This document shows, one piece after another, positions 50,618-64,000 of a stretch of 64,000 nt of DNA. The stretch is taken from the NCBI GenBank assembly GCA_963170055.1, contig CAUJGJ010000222.1, positions 98,901 through 162,900 of the forward strand, read 5' to 3'. The position numbers and the translations under genes were made by a program. How positions within the stretch are numbered: position 1 is the first letter of the stretch; each line of letters opens with the position of its first letter. Source of the stretch: Halisarca cf. caerulea (lineage: Eukaryota; Porifera; Demospongiae; Chondrillida; Halisarcidae). The notes beneath the pieces were generated by a model, which made no database searches, was not told where the DNA came from, and was given only the letters and a program-made list of their open reading frames with translations.

Positions 50618-50753
50618 TCACAATGGCTTTACCCTCCTGGGCAGGTCAAGGACAATAGGTTTGTGTTTGGGTTTGTAGCGAGAGTTGCAGATAGAAGCAT
50701 TGATGAAGACAGTGGTACCATCTGTGGTCACTCCGTAGCCTGAACAGAGGGAA

Positions 50754-50827
<74 letters not shown>

Positions 50828-51997
50828 GACTATGTCTAGCACACCTCTCACCTTCATGTATGTGTCCACAGCACACCTCTCACCTTCATGTATGTGTCCA
50901 CAGCACACGTCTCACCTTCATGTATGTGTCCACAGTACACCTCTCACCTTCATGTATGTGTCCACAGTACACCTCTCACCTTCATGTATGTGTCCACAGC
51001 ACACCTCTCACCTTCATGTATGTGTCCACAGCACACCTCCCACCTTCATGTATGTGTCCACAGCACACCTCCCACCTTCATGTATGTGTCCACAGCACAC
51101 CTCTCACCTTCATGTATGTGTCCATATATGTGGTACTTTGGTTTGATGCGATGTTTGACTTCGTCCAGCAGGTCCAAACACCCAGCCCTCTCCCCCCCGG
51201 ATACCCTGTCCCCATACCCCAGGGGAGGACCATGTGTGACTAGAATGTCCACTTCCTGTGGTATCAGCTTCCATTTCTCCCGCAGCTTAGCTCCTCTGTC
51301 CAGGGTGAAGGCCCACCGAGCGTGTACCGGTTGCCTGTGACATGTGAGACAGACACATCTAACACTGGATACTTGGGAATACACACACAAACATGGTGTG
51401 GTCAGTACACACATCCAGTTGAACTTGGTTGGTAAGTACCTGGGACAGTACATAATCCTGGCTATCTCTCTGCCTCACGCACAGTATTGAAACAAGACTG
51501 ACAGTACTTTTTGGCAGTCCCGGATGGTATGTACTAACCAAGTTCAGTTGTATATGCATATATGTTAGTCTGGCATAGCCGACCCAGTCTCCCTCAACCA
51601 TGTTAGTCTGGCATAGCCAACCCAGTCTCGCTCAGCCATGTTAGTCTGGCATAGCCAACCCAGTCTCGCTCAGCCATGTTAGTCTGGCATAGCCAACCCA
51701 GTCTCCCTCAGCCATGTTAGTCTGGCATAGCCGACCCAGTCTCCCTCAGCCATGTTAGTCTGGCATAGCCGACCCAGTCTCCCTCAGCCATGTTAGTTTG
51801 GCATAGCCAACCCAGTCTCCCTCAGCCATGTTAGTCTGGCATAGCCAACCCAGTCTCCCTCAGCCATTTTTGGATACTGATGTCACCAAGTGAGTGACCT
51901 GTAAACTACGTCAAAAGATGGAGGAAAGGGTTGGCAATGCCAGACCACATGACGTGGCATATAAGCACTCAGATACACATACAGGTAGACACACATG

Positions 51998-52069
<72 letters not shown>

Positions 52070-53404
52070 ACACCATGGAGAGCCATACACACGGTACCCC
52101 TCCACCTCCATCGCAGAGTCCTGGAGGTAAGTGCAAATTTCTTTCAACTTATCGAGGCACACTTTGCAGTCCTTGTCATCCCGGTCTCCAAAGTAGTCTG
52201 CAAAGCGTTTGTGTGTCTTTGGATCAAAGGGAAGGTCATGGTTCCCAGCAATGACAATCTGGGGGGGGGGGGGGGGGGGGGGGCAGAAGTCAAGTGTAAA
52301 TCATTAAAAAAAGCTCAGATCTTTGTGAATAAAATTTGTTCTGCTTTCTAAAACATTGACCAAGCATGATTTTGTCTTGCAGCATTTCAAAACCCCCAGA
52401 CTAAGGTAAAATGCACTTCCTCTAGGACCCCTAAAAGGAGTACTCCTTACAAAGGAATTACCTGCATCAATTTATCTACCAATTAATCTATCGATCAATT
52501 AATCCATCCATTTATCCGCCCATCATAGTGGCTATGGCCTACCCATATTACCTATCCATCTATCTATCCATCTACCTATCCATCTACCTATCCATCTACC
52601 TATCCATCTATCTATCCATCTATCTATCCATCTACCTATCCATCTACCTATCCATCTACCTATCCATCTACCTATCCATCTATCTATCCATCTATCTATC
52701 CATCTACCTATCCATCTACCTATCCATCTACCTATCCATCTATCGATCCATCTATCTATCCATCTACCTATCCATCTACCTATCCATCTATCTGACTCGA
52801 TCTGACTGTCCATTATGATATCGATGATAGCAATCTATCCTTGATCAAACCATAGATACTCTAACCACAGACACTATTATACTAGTGTCTATGGCTAAAC
52901 CCAAACAATCCATGTTGTGACTTCGGTTATAACCGAATTAAAGCGCGTAGACGCACCAACCTTGTGTCTGTGTGGAAGGGAACGGAGGAATTCTACAAAA
53001 GAGTCCACTTCGAAACGGCGACCTTCCATGGTGAAGTCTCCTGCATGTATGAGCACGTCTCCCTCGGGAACGTCGATATTATGGGACACGCTGTGAGTGT
53101 CAGAGATGCACACAAACCGAACAGTGTCGGGAGGACACTTCCCGGAACTGGACAGGGATCGCTCGTTGACCCGCTTCACTTGCACTTTGCCCGGACAGAC
53201 ATCGTTCAGGTTCTTCCACGCCCAGGTTGGGTAGCCCACCACCTCTCTATAGTCGGATTGGCTTAACCATTCCAGCTCATCTGCAGCTTTATCATGGCTA
53301 CTGTTATCCTTCGTCGTGTCCATAGTAGGAGGATCGATATTCCCGCCATTCGGTTTGGCTTGTTCACCAAGCGTTAAATCCCCAAGACGCAGGGAAGATG
53401 CCAT
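50618..53404 (-). CDS. MPPED-type metallophosphoesterase, copy A
   Basis: Four exons: 52961-53404, 52074-52258, 51108-51334 and 50618-50739 (TGA), for 325 residues. Belongs to the MPPED1/MPPED2 (UPF0046, 239FB) family of class III-like metallophosphodiesterases. Metal and catalytic motifs are CISDTH (Asp102, His104), HAGDFT (Asp123), AGNHD (153-157), [10 protein letters not shown] and YGHIHEG. The histidine of GHIH is present; in mammalian MPPED2 this position is Gly, which lowers activity, so this enzyme is predicted to be more active. The N-terminal 90 residues are low complexity and unlike copy B. An in-frame ATG at 53515 is less likely, as it sits 7 bp from copy B's start on the other strand. 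The exon 2 acceptor follows a run of about 23 C on the coding strand. The exon 3 donor is repeated downstream. Confidence 0.9.
50759..50826. repeat. (GT)n microsatellite
   Basis: About 67 bases, CA on the coding strand, some 20 bases upstream of the last exon of MPPED copy A. Confidence 0.95.
50840..51118 (-). repeat. 32-bp minisatellite copying an exon end plus splice donor
   Basis: On the minus strand exon 3 of MPPED copy A ends GGACACATACATGAAG and the donor follows as GTGAGAGG. The 32-bp unit GGACACATACATGAAGGTGA plus GAGGTGTGCTGT recurs eight more times into the intron with few changes. Every unit keeps 16 exonic bases and a usable GTGAGAG or GTGGGAG donor. Confidence 0.92.
51585..51870. 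repeat. 38-bp minisatellite
   Basis: About seven units of CCATGTTAGTCTGGCATAGC plus CAACCCAGTCTCCCTCAG in the MPPED copy A intron. Confidence 0.95.
52001..52073 (-). repeat. (GT)n tract forming the MPPED copy A exon 2 donor
   Basis: On the coding strand exon 2 ends CTCCATG and the intron begins GTGTGTGTATGTGTGTGTGT, continuing as about 70 bases of GT. Confidence 0.92.
52545..52795. repeat. (CTATCCATCTAC)n minisatellite
   Basis: About 21 units of 12 bp built from CTAT and CATC tetramers, in intron 1 of MPPED copy A. Confidence 0.97.
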
Positions 53405-53521
53405 GTCATGCGAGGTTGCTATACACTGATCTGCTACACCATAGGCGTTGTAGTATACATAATAATATGTCAGGCTACCCAGTCTGACATCCGGCCGCCA
53501 TTTTGTTTGTTGCATAACAAC
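53405..53521. promoter_or_regulatory. Divergent promoter, MPPED copies A and B
   Basis: The 117 bp between start codons include GCCGCCATTTTG near 53494, a good YY1-type site, about 18 bases before the copy B start. No TATA box in a sensible position. Confidence 0.5.
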
Positions 53522-59872
<6,351 letters not shown>

Positions 59873-60664
59873 ACTCTGTTCCATGAACATGGGGGATGGA
59901 TAAAACTATTTTCTTCTCACATTTAACTTGCAGGAATGTGCCTTAGTTTGGGTCATTCCTTGTATTATATGCCGTACAGTGCTTAGAATGGCCTTTGTAC
60001 TCTGTGCAGTGCACGTGCTTATAGAATGGCCTTTGTATATAATATTATGTATTATGTTTCCCAGAGATTTCCTTTAATTTCTGAAATGTCTCTACTTCCA
60101 GTGGACATACTACACACGTCTTATCAGTCAATGAATACCACTCCAGCATTCCTCTCATATATAGCAACATCCTTACAGCTAAGGCCTTTCACCTTCTCCA
60201 ACTATGAGGAAGTATCCCAAAGCATGCGCAGACCATCTAATACTATTTCCTCTAGGGTACTAGGAAGAGGTTGACTTATTAGGGACAACCGCACATCCAT
60301 TCAGGCAGCTAGGAGGCGAGCACACAGCCAGCTGAGTAGACAGCTAGGAGATGACCACACAGCTGGGTAGGCAGCTAGGAGACGGGCACACATCCATGCA
60401 GTCAGCCAGGAGACGACCACACAGCTGGGTAGGCAGCAGGTAGGACACTGGCTAGACATCCAGGCGATTGCTAACACAACTACTGCATGCTTCAAACTTC
60501 ACTCTCTCACTGATTCACTTTGACACAAGCACAGCAAAGTATTACTTGAGACATGCAAAATGATGTGACAACAATAGAACACTTGACAGCCCAAAATGAT
60601 GAGTAGAAAATGTGCATGTGTGGTGGTAGATGATGGAGTGTGTCACGTGCTCTTGCACAGAGTA
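59873..60664. other. Convergent spacer, MPPED copy B / PSMB3
   Basis: No gene seen. About 60300-60440 has diverged repeats of CAGCTGGGTAGGCAGCTAGG. Confidence 0.6.
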
Positions 60665-62743
60665 CTAGTCCATTCTTGCCTTGAGTGTCCGCGTTGTTAC
60701 CTTGTCCTTCTCTCTACATCGGAGAGGAGTGATAGAACCGACATCAAACATCACACACACTAGGGATGGACAGCCATGATCATTGTCCAGCACATGATGA
60801 CAACTGCCCTTCAGCAGAATCTTGAAATATAACAAGTACAACATACCATTCTCAGATTTCGACAATGCACAACTACACACTGTACATCGATGATGCTACC
60901 ACCACACACTGTACATCGATGATGCTACCACCACACACTGTACATCGATGATGCTACCACCACACACTGTACATCGATGATGCTACCACCACACACTGTA
61001 CATCGATGATGCTAGAACCACACACTGTACATCGATGATACTAGAACCAGACACTACATCGATGATACTAGAACCAGACACTACATCGATGATACTAGAA
61101 CCAGACACTACATCGATGATGCTAGAACCAGACACTGTACGTACATCGATGATACTAGAACCAGACACTACATCGATGATACTAGAACCAGACACTACAT
61201 CGATGATGCTAGAACCAGACACTGTACGTACATCGATGATGCTACCACCACACACTGTACATCGATGATACTAGAACCACACACTGTACATCGATGATGC
61301 TACCACCACACACTGTACATCGATGATGCTAGAACCACACACTGTACGTACATCGATGATGCTAGAACCACACACTGTACATCAATGATGCTAGAACCAC
61401 ACACTGTACATCGATGATGCTAGAACCAGACACTGTACATCGATGATGCTAGAACCAGACACTGTACATCAATGATGCTAGAACCACACACTGTACATCG
61501 ATGATACTAGAACCAGACACTGTACATCGATGATGCTAGAACCAGACACTGTACGTACATCGATGATACTAGAACCACACACTGTACATTGAGTACAAAG
61601 AGGTAATGAACACCCTTCTGCCACTATTATATTGACAATGAAATGAACATGACAACTGTCAAAACTTACCAACAATGCAATTGTCACTGGAAGAAATGAA
61701 ATACTTTCCAACTTTCACATGACACCACGCCCACCGTATGCATTATTCTACACCCATCCACCATACAGTGACACACCCATCCACCATAATATGACCCACC
61801 CATCCACCATACAGTGACACACCCATCCACTATACAGTGACACACCCATCCACCATAATATGACACACCCATCCACCATACAGTGACACACCCATCCACT
61901 ATACAGTGACACACCCATCCACCATACAGAGACACACCCATCCACCACAATATGACACACCCATCCACCATACAGTGACACACCCATCCACCATACAGTG
62001 ACACACGCACCCACCATACAGTGACACACGCACCCACCATACAGTGACACACCCACCCACCATACATAGTGACACGCCCATCATACCCACTTACATGACA
62101 TGAACAACTCCTCCCCATCCACTCAGTGCGTCTCTGTCCACTGCATTCATCAATGCTTGGGATATGGTCTCAAACAGTTCGTCTGCACTCTGGGGGTGTG
62201 GCAAGAGGTGTGGTAGCAATATGAACTGACAGGGGCACAATGCACACAACACACAGCACACACACTACACACAGTGAACACACATAGTACACACAGCACA
62301 CACACCACACACACTACACACAGTGAACACACATAGTACACACGGTACACAGCACACACAGTACACAGTACACACAGCACACACAGTACACACAGCACAC
62401 ACAGTACACAAAGTACACACAGTACACACAGTACACACAGCACACACAGTACATCATGTCCGGTATGTTCCAGCTGTTGGCTATACACCCACCAAATCAG
62501 GTCGCCATAGCGACTCACACATCCCATACATCTGTTCTGAGCAGGTTCCACTGACAACAAAGTCACTCGTTTCCATTGGACAGCCAATCAGATCCATGCA
62601 TGCAATGTAAGGCTTGTTTGTCTTCTGGTCCAAACCAGCTATAACTGGTTCCACAAAGTATGGAGCAAATCTAGGCAACACAGAAAACCATAATAAATTC
62701 CACAAAAATATCTCATAAATGTCCTCATGCACATCAATGCTGT

Positions 62744-62803
<60 letters not shown>

Positions 62804-63197
62804 ACACACACCTTCTTCTATACAGTAAACTGGACACCATGTTCATGAATGTCTGCGGCTTGATTTCCCTGTTTTCTGTCAATTGATAGAGTTTGAGGTC
62901 GAAATTTAAAATGCTCTCCCTGGAACAAACAGCAGAAGAAATATCACACACATCATACACACCCTCACCACCCCTCCCCTTCACTTCCCTCTCACCCCAT
63001 CCCACTACTCACACAGTCTGCACGTCTGTAGCCAACCCGGGTAAGCCGAGGAATAACTTGTCATTCATTTGAAATATTTTTTGGAAATTCATTGAAACAG
63101 TCTGCGCTTGTATTCCAAACCTCCGGTCTGCTGCTATGGCAACACAGTCTTTGCCAGTCATGGCAATGATAGCCGCTCCGTTGTACTCCAGAATTGA
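60665..63197 (-). CDS. PSMB3: Proteasome subunit beta-3 (start exon missing)
   Basis: Five exons, phases consistent: 63013-63197, 62812-62919, 62493-62670, 62095-62189 and 60665-60713 (TAG). They encode 204 residues from [13 protein letters not shown] to [10 protein letters not shown]. The human protein is 205 residues starting Met-Ser-Ile, so only the initiator Met is unaccounted for, and it must lie on a separate upstream exon. A candidate ATG followed by GTTTGT is at 63868-63870, but this is weak. Recognisable segments are [62 protein letters not shown] and [17 protein letters not shown]. Beta-3 is a non-catalytic subunit of the 20S core (no N-terminal catalytic Thr). Introns contain minisatellites starting soon after the donors. 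Confidence 0.94.
60885..61590. repeat. Minisatellite, about 28-bp units
   Basis: About 25 units of CACACTGTACATCGATGATG plus CTAGAAC or CTACCAC, in the last PSMB3 intron, with local higher-order variants lacking GT. Confidence 0.95.
61750..62080. repeat. Minisatellite, about 22-bp units
   Basis: CACCCATCCACCATACAGTG plus ACA units. On the PSMB3 coding strand the array begins within about 20 bases of the exon donor at 62094. Confidence 0.95.
62230..62457. repeat. CA-rich minisatellite
   Basis: CACACAGTACACACAG-like units in the PSMB3 intron after the exon 62493-62670. Confidence 0.9.
62749..62811 (-). repeat. (GT)n tract forming a PSMB3 splice donor
   Basis: On the coding strand the exon ends AGAAGAAG and the intron starts GTGTGTGTGT, continuing about 60 bases. 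Confidence 0.92.
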
Positions 63198-63404
63198 CTG
63201 AAAAACAAAGCACACAAGTTAGTACAAGACCTTGAACAGCAGGACAAACAAGCATTATATGTTAAATGTAAGTAATGCATGTGTGGAGCTAAGCATATCA
63301 CAACCACATACATCCACTTGCAACACACACTTAGGACAGAGGGGCTGAAGTCAGTTGAAAGCAGTATCAACCTCAGACTACACACAGTATGCCTCTCCAG
63401 TTCT

Positions 63405-63815
63405 GTCTCCATGAACTGGGAGTGCAGCCCTGTTCTTAGGTACCCTGTGATCTCAATGAACTGGGAGTGCAGCCCTGTTCTCAAGTACCCTGTGATCTCC
63501 ATGAACTGGGAGTGCAGCCCTGTTCTTAAGTACCCTGTGATCTCAATGAACTGGGAGTGCAGCCCTGTTCTTAGGTACCCTGTGATCTCAATGAACTGGG
63601 AGTGCAGCCCTGTTCTTAAGTACGTACCCTGTGATCTCAATGAACTGGGAGTGCAGCCCTGTTCTCAAGTACCCTGTGATCTCAATGAACTGGGAGTGCA
63701 GCCCTGTTCTTAAGTACCCTGTGATCTCAATGAACTGGGAGTGCAGCCCTGTTCTCAAGTACCCTGTGATCTCAATGAACTGGGAGTGCAGCCCTGTTCT
63801 TAAGTACCCTGTGAT
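63405..63815. repeat. Minisatellite, about 45-bp units
   Basis: Nine or so units containing ATGAACTGGGAGTGCAGCCC then TGTTCTTAAGTACCCTGTGATCTCA, upstream of the first located PSMB3 exon. Confidence 0.95.
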
Positions 63816-63913
63816 TACTCTCAACTTCTGACTACTAAAATCAATACAGGCAATAGGTACCACAAACCATGTGACGGCCTAGGGTGGAGGGTGATGTGTA
63901 TTCATATGTCACA

Positions 63914-63916
<3 letters not shown>

Positions 63917-63977
<61 letters not shown>
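63917..63977. repeat. (CA)n microsatellite
   Basis: About 60 bases at the right end of the window. Confidence 0.95.
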
Positions 63978-63978
<1 letters not shown>

Positions 63979-64000
63979 GCAAATAAGGTTAATAACCACA

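Noticed and set aside
52922..52937. 16-bp palindrome TTCGGTTATAACCGAA as a regulatory site
   Set aside because: It lies at the beginning of an intron with no other support; short palindromes occur by chance at this scale.
53405..53515. Upstream in-frame start at 53515 for MPPED copy A
   Set aside because: The extra 37 residues (TYYYVYYNAYG) do not resemble the family, and the ATG would be 7 bp from the opposite gene's start. The ATG at 53404 is preferred.

Overview
This is eukaryotic, clearly animal, genomic DNA. Genes are split into many short exons with GT-AG introns. The proteins are metazoan families (calpain-7, PTTG1IP, PA28-gamma, lanosterol synthase, CYP51, MPPED phosphoesterases, proteasome beta-3). 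Non-LTR retrotransposons, small inverted-repeat transposons and very abundant (GT)n and minisatellite arrays fill introns and spacers. Compact genes in head-to-head pairs, intact sterol synthesis, a decayed retroelement of a kind I associate with sponges and corals, and the repeat load suggest a non-bilaterian animal, perhaps a sponge. The species is not established. I recognised no tRNA, rRNA, CRISPR or bacterial features. There is one 200-base assembly gap (46301-46500).

Layout. 1-3691 (+): 3' end of a calpain-7-like gene. 4792-9384 (+): a probable ciliary or sperm microtubule inner protein (SPMIP7/SPATA48-like). 9514-10644 (-): a two-exon Kelch-repeat protein. 10821-18489 (+): a nine-exon 7-transmembrane protein whose predicted topology is that of the insect-chemoreceptor-like superfamily (GRL/7TMIC), with a dead retroelement in intron 1. 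19519-23922 (-): PTTG1IP, six exons. 24041-34482 (+): PSME3 (PA28-gamma), with several transposon fossils in its introns. 35975-42925 (-): lanosterol synthase, 21 exons. 43169-50462 (+): CYP51, 10 exons, with a 5'-truncated LINE in intron 2. 50618-53404 (-) and 53522-59872 (+): two MPPED-type metallophosphoesterases, head to head, with a second, broken LINE in the last intron of the plus-strand copy. 60665-63197 (-): proteasome subunit beta-3, lacking only its start exon.

How the genes relate. Lanosterol synthase and CYP51 act at the head of sterol synthesis: cyclisation of oxidosqualene to lanosterol, then 14-alpha-demethylation after one or more intermediate steps depending on the route. 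They share a 243-bp divergent promoter here. Three other gene pairs are also divergent, with 117-176 bp between start codons. PSME3 and PSMB3 both serve the proteasome but are not adjacent.

The most striking structural theme is that tandem repeats sit at 5' splice sites. Several introns begin directly with a (GT)n tract on the coding strand. In at least three genes, and probably a fourth, a minisatellite unit spans the exon-intron junction, so the exon end and its splice donor are copied several times into the intron.
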